A stretch of DNA of 64,000 nucleotides, from assembly GCF_017873095.1 (NCBI RefSeq), contig NZ_JAGGJU010000012.1, positions 1 through 64,000 on the forward strand. Direction: 5' to 3'. The stretch is from Heterorhizobium halophytocola (GTDB taxonomy: Bacteria > Pseudomonadota > Alphaproteobacteria > Rhizobiales > Rhizobiaceae). The notes under the pieces were generated by a model. The model was not told the origin of the DNA and ran no database searches. It saw only the letters and a list, made by a program, of their open reading frames with translations. Shown here piece by piece: positions 33,435-41,018 of the stretch (positions are counted from its first letter, which is position 1; each line of letters opens with the position of its first letter). The position numbers and the translations under genes are program-made.

Positions 33435-33802
33435 GAGATAATCCCTTTCAGTTTCATGAACTTGCCAGAGAGATAAGCGAGATTGGTTCCGCCGAGAAAG
33501 GGCAGCAGTTCTTCCGGGAAGTCCGGCATCCGGCCGGTCTCCAGCCCGATCTTCATGCCGTAGATGAAATAGCCGGCAGCCGCAGCGACCGAGGCGAAAA
33601 GCAGCGTCTGCCGCTCGAGCCCCGCCGTTTCCCCTTCATGCTGCTGCGTGATCAGCATGCCGGCTGTCGCGATGGTTCCGTCGAGCAACCTGACGACGAC
33701 GACCAGCAGGAATGCGACCAGCACCACGACCAGTGCCGTGCCGATGACCGGGTGCAACTGTTCCAAGGCAGCCCCCTTTGTGACCCGCATAGATTGTCTC
33801 AT
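33431..33802 (-). CDS. Small membrane protein, first gene of the NUC1 operon
   Basis: This 123-residue protein (an ATG at 33790 is an alternative start) has two or three hydrophobic segments: residues about 19-42, 68-84 and possibly 98-112. It is the shorter paralogue of the next gene, sharing a GGTxxAYLSGK-like C-terminal motif. It leads a three-gene minus-strand unit that ends in a secreted nuclease. Its function is not recognised. Confidence 0.72.
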   Translation of the reverse strand: MRQSMRVTKGAALEQLHPVIGTALVVVLVAFLLVVVVRLLDGTIATAGMLITQQHEGETAGLERQTLLFASVAAAAGYFIYGMKIGLETGRMPDFPEELLPFLGGTNLAYLSGKFMKLKGIIS

Positions 33803-34114
33803 CGGGCCTGATATCGGTCAATCGGGCGGGCGCCGCCGGATCGTTATCCCGGGGCTGGCGGGCGTGAAAAAAGCGCGAAAAGCGAAAACGGTCCCAGCCG
33901 CAACAAAAAAATCGGAGGCGGAAAAGGTCGTGTGAGACCTTCCAAGGCCAGCATTGACGGGCTCTAGCAGCGCTCGCTCACATAATACGGCCGTTGTTGC
34001 GCTGCCGCGAAATGCTGCATCGCCACAAATTTGACGCGAGTGCTTACTATTTATGCGGGCATATGTTTTATTTTAGCAATCTATCATTGTCCCCCGCGAT
34101 CTAGGAGAAATGCA
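33803..34114. other. Intergenic region upstream of the NUC1 operon and PhyH-like gene
   Basis: About 310 bases between divergent genes. The left half is purine-rich with several A-runs (33888-33912). TTGACG at 34031 could be a -35 box for the dioxygenase gene, but no good -10 box is spaced from it. No RNA or repeat is recognised. Confidence 0.4.
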
Positions 34115-35068
34115 TTGGCCGGCACGCACAAGGATCTCGAAGCCGCCGCCCGCAACGGCAGCCAAATCCAACGTATCCGGGCGCGTATCCCGACCTATCT
34201 GAAGGATCTGCGTGAAAATCCGGCATGGTTGCCGATGTTCGTGCTGGCCAGGACCATGCCGGGCCGGCGGCTCCACTGGCTGGCCTCGAAGCGATATGCG
34301 GGGCAGGGCGACGGCGCTCCCTCGATGTTCGGCGATGTCGACGCCCGCGCTGCGGCCGACAGCCTGCGAAAGGACGGGATCTTCACCGGTCTCGACTTGC
34401 CGGCCGGGATCCATGAGGGCATTTCGGCCTTTGCCGCCTGCACGCCGTGTTTCGGCAATTTCGACCGCCGGCTGGAATTTCTGCCGGGCGAGCATGACGC
34501 CGCCGAAAAGCGGTTCGACCGGGCGATCCTCAGCGGACACTATTTCGATCGCAGCATCGAATGCCCGCAGGTGCTGAGCGTTCAGCGGGACCCGCGGCTC
34601 GGCGAGATCGCCGCGCATTACCTCGGCGCCCAGGCGAGGCTGATCACCACCCGGGTCTGGTGGAGCTTTCCGACCGCAGCCGCCAGCGAGAAGGACATGA
34701 GCCAGGCGTCGTTCAAGTATCACTTCGACCTGGATGACTGGCGGATGCTGAAATTCTTCTTCTACATCCTGCCGGCCGACGAGGGCACCGGCCCGCATGT
34801 CTTCGTGCGCGGCAGCCACAAGCGCCGGGCGCTGCGCCACCAGTTGACGCTGATGGTCGGTCATCCGGCAGACGAGGTGCTCGGCGTCTACGGCCAGGAC
34901 AGCGAGATCAAGATCACCGGCCCGGCCGGCACCGGCTTCGTAGAGGACCCCTTCGGCTTTCACATGGGCACGGTGCCGACCCAGCGCCCGCGCCTGATGA
35001 TGGAGGTCGGCTTCGGGGTATCGCCACCCTCCAAACGCCGCTTCCACGGCGAGCCGGTCGTGCGCTGA
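34115..35068 (+). CDS. Phytanoyl-CoA dioxygenase-like (PhyH) Fe(II)/2-oxoglutarate oxygenase
   Basis: The best start is the TTG at 34115, 8 bases after AGGAGA, giving 317 residues; an upstream ATG at 34031 lacks a binding site. The facial triad is visible as HFD (in FKYHFDLDDW) and the distal histidine in FGFHMGT, followed by RPRLMMEV, whose arginine fits 2-oxoglutarate binding. The preceding ADEGTGPHVFVRGSHKRRAL is typical of PhyH-like enzymes. The substrate is unknown. No biosynthetic cluster surrounds it. Confidence 0.75.
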   Translation: MAGTHKDLEAAARNGSQIQRIRARIPTYLKDLRENPAWLPMFVLARTMPGRRLHWLASKRYAGQGDGAPSMFGDVDARAAADSLRKDGIFTGLDLPAGIHEGISAFAACTPCFGNFDRRLEFLPGEHDAAEKRFDRAILSGHYFDRSIECPQVLSVQRDPRLGEIAAHYLGAQARLITTRVWWSFPTAAASEKDMSQASFKYHFDLDDWRMLKFFFYILPADEGTGPHVFVRGSHKRRALRHQLTLMVGHPADEVLGVYGQDSEIKITGPAGTGFVEDPFGFHMGTVPTQRPRLMMEVGFGVSPPSKRRFHGEPVVR

Positions 35069-35170
35069 CCGTCCGACTGCGGTCTGCAGTAAGAGGCGGA
35101 GACTGCCCGCCGTTCTGCGCTGTTCATATTTGGCTTGCCTGATGCGGCGACTGCGGGTATCAGTTTTCCC

Positions 35171-35296
35171 ATGACGATCTCGGGCAAGAACATTGCGATC
35201 TCATTCGACGCGGGCCGCTTCACGGCCGGCGCGTCGAGCTCTGCCCTAAACTCGCTTCTCCTTCTCGGCCTTATCCGCGGTTGCCGGGTCCTTTGA
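35171..35296 (+). CDS. Leucine-rich leader peptide of leuA (putative)
   Basis: This 41-codon frame from the ATG at 35171 ends at TGA 35294-35296, 156 bases before leuA. Near its end it has four consecutive leucine codons (35255-35266), then Gly, another Leu and Ile, and a last Leu directly before the stop. A run of leucine codons directly ahead of a hairpin, upstream of the leucine-biosynthetic leuA, is the signature of ribosome-mediated attenuation. No Shine-Dalgarno site precedes the ATG, so the message may be leaderless or start at a later codon. Confidence 0.6.
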   Translation: MTISGKNIAISFDAGRFTAGASSSALNSLLLLGLIRGCRVL

Positions 35297-35338
35297 GGAG
35301 CGCCCGGCGGCCGAATGGCCATGCCGGCTCAGCTCCTC
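35295..35338 (+). promoter_or_regulatory. Nested hairpin of the leuA leader (attenuator element)
   Basis: Three stacked stems are visible: GAGGAGC (35295-35301) with GCTCCTC (35332-35338), CCGGC (35304-35308) with GCCGG (35323-35327), and GGCC (35309-35312) with GGCC (35317-35320). The hairpin starts on the leader peptide's stop codon, so a ribosome at the stop would block it while one stalled on the leucine codons would not. A second, weaker hairpin TTACCC/GGGTAA (35367-35382) followed by GCATTTT may be the terminator. Confidence 0.55.
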
Positions 35339-35452
35339 GTCCATCACGAACATTCAAGACCTGATTTTACCCGAAGGGGTAAGCATTTTCCGTCGCCTTA
35401 ACAGGCGCGTTGCGCTAGATCCGCGACGGGAATGCGGAAGAGGAAGAAGACG

Positions 35453-37168
35453 ATGATTTTGAAGACCCACGCCGTCAAGGACGGCATGCCGGAAGCGGCG
35501 GTGAAGTACCGGCCCTATCCGCAGGTGAACATTCCCGACCGCACCTGGCCGACCAAGACGATCGACAAGGCGCCGATCTGGTGTTCGGTGGATCTGCGCG
35601 ACGGCAACCAGTCGCTGGTCAACCCGATGGGCCATGATCGCAAGGCGCGGATGTTCAATCTGCTGCTCGACATGGGCTTCAAGGAAATCGAGATCGGTTT
35701 CCCCTCGGCCTCGCAGACGGATTTCGACTTTGCCCGCTGGTGCGTCGAGGACAGCAAGGTGTCCGACGACGTGTCGCTGCAGGTGCTGGTCCAGTGCCGG
35801 CCGGAGCTGATCACCCGCACCTTCGAGGCGCTGGAAGGGGCCAAGCAGCCGATCATCCACTTCTACAATTCCACCAGCGAGCTGCAGCGTCGCGTGGTGT
35901 TCGGCAAGGATGTTGCCGGCATCAAGCAGATCGCGGTCGATGCAGCCAAGATGATCATGGACATGGCCGCCAAGGCCGGCGGCGACTATCGCTTCGAATA
36001 TTCCCCGGAAAGCTTTACCGGCACGGAACTCGAAGTGGCCCTGGAGATCTGCAATGCCGTCGTCGCCGAGGTCAAGCCGACCGCCGACAACAAGCTGATC
36101 CTCAATTTGCCCTCCACGGTCGAAATGGCGACGCCGAATGTCTATGCCGACCAGATCGAGTGGATGTGCCGCAATATCGACAACCGGGAGAACGTCATCG
36201 TCTCCCTGCATCCGCACAACGACCGGGGTACCGGCATCGCGGCGACGGAACTCGGCCTGCTGGCCGGCGCCGACCGGGTGGAGGGCACGCTGTTCGGCAA
36301 TGGCGAGCGCACCGGCAATGTCGATGTGGTGACGCTGGCGCTCAACATGTTCACCCAAGGGGTCGATCCGCAGCTCGACTGCTCCGACATCGAGCGGATC
36401 AAGGACGTCTACGAATATTCCAACGAGATGGTCATCCCGGAACGCCACCCCTATGTCGGCGAGCTGGTCTACACCGCCTTTTCCGGGTCGCACCAGGATG
36501 CGATCAACAAGGGGATGAAGGCGATCAAGGTTGCCAACCACCCGGTCTGGGAAGTGCCCTATCTGCCGATCGATCCGCAGGATGTCGGGCGCACCTACGA
36601 GGCGATCATCCGGATCAACTCGCAGTCCGGCAAGGGCGGCATCGCCTATATCCTCAACCAGGACTACGGGCTGAACCTGCCGCGCGGCATGCAGGTCGAG
36701 TTCCGCGAGGACATCCAGAAGATCACCGACGAGGAAGGCAAGGAGCTTGCCTCCAGGCGGATCTATGAGCGCTTCATGGAGCGTTATGTCGAGCAGCCGG
36801 AAGGGCGGCTGAAGTTCATCGACCACCACACCTATCCGGTCGGCACCGACCGCAAGGGGGTAAGGGTGGTCGCCGCCGAGATCACCGACAAGGGCGAGAC
36901 GAAGCGGATCGAGGGGCAGGGTACCGGCCCGATCGACGGCTTCATCAACGCGCTGTCGAGCTATCTCGGCATCGAGATCTCGGTCGCCGACTATTCCGAG
37001 CATTCGTTGCAGCACGGCTCCAATGCCTCGGCCATCGCCTATGTCGAGATGGAATATCCGGGCGGCAAGCTGTTCGGCGCCGGCGTCAACACCAATATCG
37101 TGGCCGCCTCGCTGGAGGCGGTGGTGTCGGCTGCCAACCGCGTGCTCGAGGAGCGCGCCAAGGCCTGA
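35453..37168 (+). CDS. leuA: 2-isopropylmalate synthase
   Basis: The product is 571 residues from the ATG at 35453 (AGGAAGA upstream), the length of type 2 LeuA. The TIM-barrel catalytic start is SVDLRDGNQSL with R49 and D50; metal ligands include the HPHNDRGTG histidines, and GNGERTGNVDV follows. The C-terminal regulatory LeuA dimer domain (about 440-560) should carry leucine feedback. It condenses acetyl-CoA with 2-oxoisovalerate, the first step of leucine synthesis in the cytosol. The upstream leader peptide and hairpin imply transcription attenuation by leucyl-tRNA. A terminator follows. Confidence 0.96.
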   Translation: MILKTHAVKDGMPEAAVKYRPYPQVNIPDRTWPTKTIDKAPIWCSVDLRDGNQSLVNPMGHDRKARMFNLLLDMGFKEIEIGFPSASQTDFDFARWCVEDSKVSDDVSLQVLVQCRPELITRTFEALEGAKQPIIHFYNSTSELQRRVVFGKDVAGIKQIAVDAAKMIMDMAAKAGGDYRFEYSPESFTGTELEVALEICNAVVAEVKPTADNKLILNLPSTVEMATPNVYADQIEWMCRNIDNRENVIVSLHPHNDRGTGIAATELGLLAGADRVEGTLFGNGERTGNVDVVTLALNMFTQGVDPQLDCSDIERIKDVYEYSNEMVIPERHPYVGELVYTAFSGSHQDAINKGMKAIKVANHPVWEVPYLPIDPQDVGRTYEAIIRINSQSGKGGIAYILNQDYGLNLPRGMQVEFREDIQKITDEEGKELASRRIYERFMERYVEQPEGRLKFIDHHTYPVGTDRKGVRVVAAEITDKGETKRIEGQGTGPIDGFINALSSYLGIEISVADYSEHSLQHGSNASAIAYVEMEYPGGKLFGAGVNTNIVAASLEAVVSAANRVLEERAKA

Positions 37169-37196
37169 CGGCAAGCCGGGTCGGACCCCAATGAAT

Positions 37197-37229
37197 AAAG
37201 CCCCGGCAGCCTTGGCGTCCGGGGCTTTT
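37197..37229 (+). terminator. Rho-independent terminator after leuA
   Basis: AAAGCCCCGG (37197-37206) pairs with CCGGGGCTTT (37219-37228), followed by T, 28 bases past the leuA stop. Confidence 0.82.
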
Positions 37230-37285
37230 CTTGTTGATGAACAGAGCCTTGGCCGGAAGTCTTCGCCATCGCCTCCAGGGCGCGG

Positions 37286-38206
37286 CTAGACGCGAAGCCG
37301 CTCCTTGTGGACGGTCTGAAATGCATCCGCCTCGTCATCGAGCCGGCGGCGTTCCCAGTCGAGCGTCCAGTTGCCGGGGCCGCCTTCGATCTCGAAAAGG
37401 TTGACGCTGGTCGCCGGTTTTTCGCCGCCGGGGCCCTGGCTTGCCGAGGCGATGCCGATCACCGGCACTTCGCGACCCTTGCTGGGCAGCGTGTAACGGC
37501 TGTTGAGATGGGTATGGCCGTGCAGCACGAGCTCGGCGCCACCGACGGAAATCGCCGCGCGAAAGCGGCGAAGCCCGACCATCCGCTTGTAGGCAGGGGC
37601 AGCCCCCCGGATCGGCGGATGGTGGATCATGACGACGCGAAAGAGGCCCTCGGAGCCGGCCTGGGCCAGCAATTGCGCCGTTTCGCGCGCCTGCCGGCTG
37701 CCGAAATAGCCCATGGCGGAAAACGGCGGCGTGGCGATCGAGGTGGAACAGCCGATGATCGCGATCGGCCCGCGCCGGCGGATATAGGGAAAGAGCTTGT
37801 GGTCCTTTTCCCACGCGTCCGGGTCGTCATCGCCGCGCACATAAGGATACCAGGCGTGGATCGCCTTGTCGTGCGCACCCGGCACATAGGCATCGTGATT
37901 GCCTGGCACGACCGAGAGATGCTGGGCATCGCCCGCCTGCCGCAACCAGTCCGCGACCATGCGGATCTCGATGCCGGTGGCCAGATTGACCATGTCGCCG
38001 GTGATCGCCAGGTGATCGGGTGACCATCGTCCGGTTTCTGCCATAACAAGGTCAAGAGCGTTTGCAAACATATGCTTGCGGCGGTTCCGCTGCCAGTTGA
38101 TATAGCCGATAATTCGCTTTGAGAAGAGTTCGCGCCACGTTATTGCGGGAAGGGGACCGAGATGGACGTCCGAGATATGTGCGAGTTTATACATGAAGAC
38201 ATCCAT
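37286..38206 (-). CDS. Metallophosphoesterase (calcineurin-like)
   Basis: This 306-residue protein starts at ATG 38206, with 38194 as an alternative. The five metallophosphoesterase motifs are present: SDVHLG (DxH), ITGDMVN (GD), PGNHD (GNHD), MIHHPP and LHGHTH (GHxH). The dimetal site is therefore complete. The size and motif set fit class III cyclic-nucleotide phosphodiesterase-like or UDP-sugar hydrolase-like enzymes, but the substrate cannot be chosen. It is divergent from the Nudix gene, and the start regions nearly touch. Confidence 0.87.
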   Translation of the reverse strand: MDVFMYKLAHISDVHLGPLPAITWRELFSKRIIGYINWQRNRRKHMFANALDLVMAETGRWSPDHLAITGDMVNLATGIEIRMVADWLRQAGDAQHLSVVPGNHDAYVPGAHDKAIHAWYPYVRGDDDPDAWEKDHKLFPYIRRRGPIAIIGCSTSIATPPFSAMGYFGSRQARETAQLLAQAGSEGLFRVVMIHHPPIRGAAPAYKRMVGLRRFRAAISVGGAELVLHGHTHLNSRYTLPSKGREVPVIGIASASQGPGGEKPATSVNLFEIEGGPGNWTLDWERRRLDDEADAFQTVHKERLRV

Positions 38207-38229
38207 AGCGGCACTGGCGTGAAGGAACA

Positions 38230-38718
38230 ATGATGACGCAACGCAATGCGCCGATGGAAGGTTCATATCGCCGGCTATTGATGTGGTTGATGCACCGCTA
38301 TTTCGCCTTCAGCCGGGGCATGACGCTGGGTGTCAGGGCCGCCTGCTACAACGACAAGGGCGAGATCTTTCTCGTCCGTCACTCCTATCTGCCGGGCTGG
38401 TACATGCCGGGCGGCGGGGTGGAACGCGGGGAAACGCTTCCCAATGCGCTGGAAAAGGAAATCCGCGAGGAAGGCAATCTGGTGCTGACGGCACCTGCCG
38501 AACTCGTCCATGTCTATCTGAACACGAAGGCCAGTCCCCGGGACCACGTGGTGTTCTACAAGGCGAAGGTCAAGCAGACCGCGCCGCGCCCGCGCGACTG
38601 GGAGATCGTCGAGTGCGGCTTCTTCGATCCCGAAAACCTGCCGGACGGCACATCCGCATCGACGCGCCGCCGGCTGGAAGAGCTCAGCGGATTGCTTCCG
38701 CACGACGATTTCTGGTGA
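38230..38718 (+). CDS. Nudix hydrolase with slightly degenerate Nudix box
   Basis: This 162-residue protein has two adjacent ATGs (38230, 38233) after AAGGA; the second has the better spacing. The Nudix box reads GGVERGETLPNALEKEIREEG followed by N. It keeps the metal-binding EEs but has K for the usual R and N where G is expected. It is expected to cleave a nucleoside diphosphate-linked compound. Its last 35 bases overlap the 3' end of the convergent GST-like gene. Confidence 0.85.
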   Translation: MMTQRNAPMEGSYRRLLMWLMHRYFAFSRGMTLGVRAACYNDKGEIFLVRHSYLPGWYMPGGGVERGETLPNALEKEIREEGNLVLTAPAELVHVYLNTKASPRDHVVFYKAKVKQTAPRPRDWEIVECGFFDPENLPDGTSASTRRRLEELSGLLPHDDFW

Positions 38719-39709
38719 CTTCCACCGCCTCGTGCAGGCGGTCGCGACCATGTGGGCGGTCGAAGTCGAGCATCGGTCCGACGGGCACGATGCCGGATGG
38801 ATTGATCGTCTTGTGGCTGCGGTAATAGTGGTGCTTGATGTGCTCCATATTCACCGTGTCGGCCACGCCGGACCACTGGTAGAGATCGCGCAGATAGGCC
38901 GAGAGATTGGGGTAGTCGGCGATCCGGCGGATATTGCACTTGAAATGTCCGACATAGACGGCGTCGAAGCGCACCAGCGTGGTGAACAGCCGCCAGTCGG
39001 CCTCGGTCAGCCGGTCGCCGGCCAGGAAGCGGTGGGCGGTGAGGCGTTGCTCCAGCCAGTCGAGACTGTCAAACAGCGGTGAGATCGCGCTCTCATAGGC
39101 CGACTGGGTCGTGGCGAACCCGGCCTTGTAGACGCCGTTGTTGACGGTGTCGTAGATCCGCGCGTTCAATGCGTCGATCTCGCCGTGCAGATCGGCCGGA
39201 TAGTAATCGTCCCTCGAACCCGTCAGCTCATCGAAGGCCGAATTGAACATGCGGATGATCTCGGCGGATTCGTTGGAGACGATGGTGTTTTCCCGCTTGT
39301 CCCAGAGGACCGGCACCGTGACGCGGCCGCTATAGTCGGGCTTGGCCTTCACGTAGATCTGCCAGAGGGCATCGGCGCCGAACAGCGGATCGGCGGTGGC
39401 GCCGTCGGCTTCCTTGAATTCCCAGCCGTTTTCCAGCATCAGCGGATGCACCACCGAAACGGTGACATGCGGCTCCAGTTTCTTCAGCTTGCGGAAGATC
39501 AGCGTGCGATGCGCCCAAGGGCAGGCGAGCGACACATAGAGGTGATAGCGGCCGCTTTCGGCCTTGAAGCCGCCCTGGCCCGAGGGGCCGGGGGCACCAT
39601 CTGCCGTCACCCAGTTGCGGAAGGCCGAGGCGTCGCGCTTGAAGTGCCCCTTGTTGGCCCCGGTGTCGTACCAGACATCGTGCCAGACGCCGTTTTCGAG
39701 CATGCCCAT
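38684..39709 (-). CDS. Glutathionyl-hydroquinone reductase-like glutathione S-transferase (YqjG/ECM4 type)
   Basis: The frame runs upstream to 39976, but the family start is the ATG at 39709 with GGGAGA upstream, giving 341 residues. The catalytic cysteine is C63 in SLACPWAHRT. NNGVYKAGFATTQ and NIRRIADYPNLSAYLRDLYQ are typical of the xi-class GSTs. The enzyme reduces glutathionyl-hydroquinones with glutathione, recycling quinone adducts in the cytosol. The 3' end overlaps the convergent Nudix gene by 35 bases. Confidence 0.9.
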   Translation of the reverse strand: MGMLENGVWHDVWYDTGANKGHFKRDASAFRNWVTADGAPGPSGQGGFKAESGRYHLYVSLACPWAHRTLIFRKLKKLEPHVTVSVVHPLMLENGWEFKEADGATADPLFGADALWQIYVKAKPDYSGRVTVPVLWDKRENTIVSNESAEIIRMFNSAFDELTGSRDDYYPADLHGEIDALNARIYDTVNNGVYKAGFATTQSAYESAISPLFDSLDWLEQRLTAHRFLAGDRLTEADWRLFTTLVRFDAVYVGHFKCNIRRIADYPNLSAYLRDLYQWSGVADTVNMEHIKHHYYRSHKTINPSGIVPVGPMLDFDRPHGRDRLHEAVEVTRNRRAEAIR

Positions 39710-39941
39710 CGGCCATCTCCCTGTTTGATCGTTTCTCCATCCAGAAAATATGGTCTTTGACCGGGAATGCGAGCCGGTAAAACCTGAACAGTGCGTTTTC
39801 CGTTGGACGGGCTTTTGAAATGCTGTTATCCACGATGTCACTTTCGGTAAGGAACCACCGCTGCAATGACCGACTTCAGGACCCCGCGACGACGTTGAAG
39901 CTTCTCCGGCACGGCCCCTCGGCCGCGACCGTCCCAGCCCC

Positions 39942-40529
39942 ATGTCTTCCGTTCCGTTAGTCCAGGTCCCTTTCATGCACGCTCACGAGTTCGTCTACCT
40001 CACCGAGGATGCTTCCCACGACGCCATCATCGATATCATCAACGAAGAAGCGTTCGGTCCCGGTCGCTTTGCCAGAGCGGCTGCGCGCATCCGCGAGCAG
40101 GGTCCGCATGACCGGTCGCTCTCCTTCGTCTGTGCCGACCGCGGCGAGACGATCGCCTCGGTGCGGATGACGCCGGTCATGGCGGGGGAGGTCAAGGGCC
40201 ATCTTCTCGGTCCGCTCGCCGTCCGCCCGACCCACAAGAACTTGGGCATCGGCCGTGAACTCGTCCGCATCGCGATCGCGGCTGCGGTGCGGCGGGGCTC
40301 CGAAGGCGTGATCCTGGTCGGCGATCCGCCCTATTACATGCCGCTCGGGTTCGAGAAGGTGGCCTGGAACGCGCTGGTGTTTCCGGGACCTGTCGATCCG
40401 GGCCGGGTGCTGATCGTGCCGAATGGCGACAATGTCCATGCGCGCCTGAAGGGGTCGATCGTTTGGCGGTCGGACGAGGTTGCGCGGCAGGGCGAGCGCG
40501 GGGCCGCTCTGGCCGAGGCTGCGGAGTGA
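39942..40529 (+). CDS. GNAT-family N-acetyltransferase (YhbS-like)
   Basis: The product is 195 residues from 39942, with the ATG at 39975 possible. The acetyl-CoA-binding segment is LLGPLAVRPTHKNLGIGRELVRIAI (Q/RxxGxG/A type), followed by VILVGDPPYYMPLGFEKV, typical of the YhbS group. The acceptor is unknown. It is divergent from the GST gene (230-base gap) and convergent with the MoxR operon's last gene. Confidence 0.85.
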   Translation: MSSVPLVQVPFMHAHEFVYLTEDASHDAIIDIINEEAFGPGRFARAAARIREQGPHDRSLSFVCADRGETIASVRMTPVMAGEVKGHLLGPLAVRPTHKNLGIGRELVRIAIAAAVRRGSEGVILVGDPPYYMPLGFEKVAWNALVFPGPVDPGRVLIVPNGDNVHARLKGSIVWRSDEVARQGERGAALAEAAE

Positions 40530-40580
40530 CGGATAGCACGGGGGATCGGACCGGCGTCTCGGCTCCCGCTCGATCATTCG

Positions 40581-41018
40581 TCAGGGTTGCGCATACCGCT
40601 TGATCAGCCAGGTGAGGTCGAAGTCTCCGGTAAAGCCGTCTATCCGGCCGAACACCGAAAAGCCCTGGGCCTCGTAGGCCCGCCTTGCGACCGGATTGAT
40701 CGTGTCGATGACTGCGCCGCGGCATCCGCGACGCCTCGCCTCGTCTTCGGCCGTTTGCAGCAGTCTGCCTGCCATGCCCTGGCCGCGCAGGCGCTCTGGC
40801 ACATAGACCATCTCGATCGACAGCCAGCCGCGACCGGTATAGCCGATCAGACCTCCATCGATTTCGCCGGCATCATTGCGCAGCGGAATGAACAGCTCGC
40901 GGCGGTCGGTCGGGCCAAGCAATGCATTGTTGTAGGCTTTCAGCCGATCGAGAATGTCTGCACGGGCCGCCTCCGGGACGTGATCGGTGAAGGCGAGATC
41001 CTCGCTCATCGCGGTCAT
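40581..41018 (-). CDS. GNAT-family N-acetyltransferase, last gene of the MoxR operon
   Basis: This 145-residue protein starts at the ATG at 41018, which overlaps the stop of the preceding membrane protein gene (ATGA), so it is translationally coupled. Acetyl-CoA-binding residues are in MVYVPERLRGQGMAGRLLQTAE, followed by GAVIDTINPVARRAYEAQGF. It is an unusual member of a MoxR cluster. It might modify a cluster protein, or be a passenger. Confidence 0.85.
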   Translation of the reverse strand: MTAMSEDLAFTDHVPEAARADILDRLKAYNNALLGPTDRRELFIPLRNDAGEIDGGLIGYTGRGWLSIEMVYVPERLRGQGMAGRLLQTAEDEARRRGCRGAVIDTINPVARRAYEAQGFSVFGRIDGFTGDFDLTWLIKRYAQP

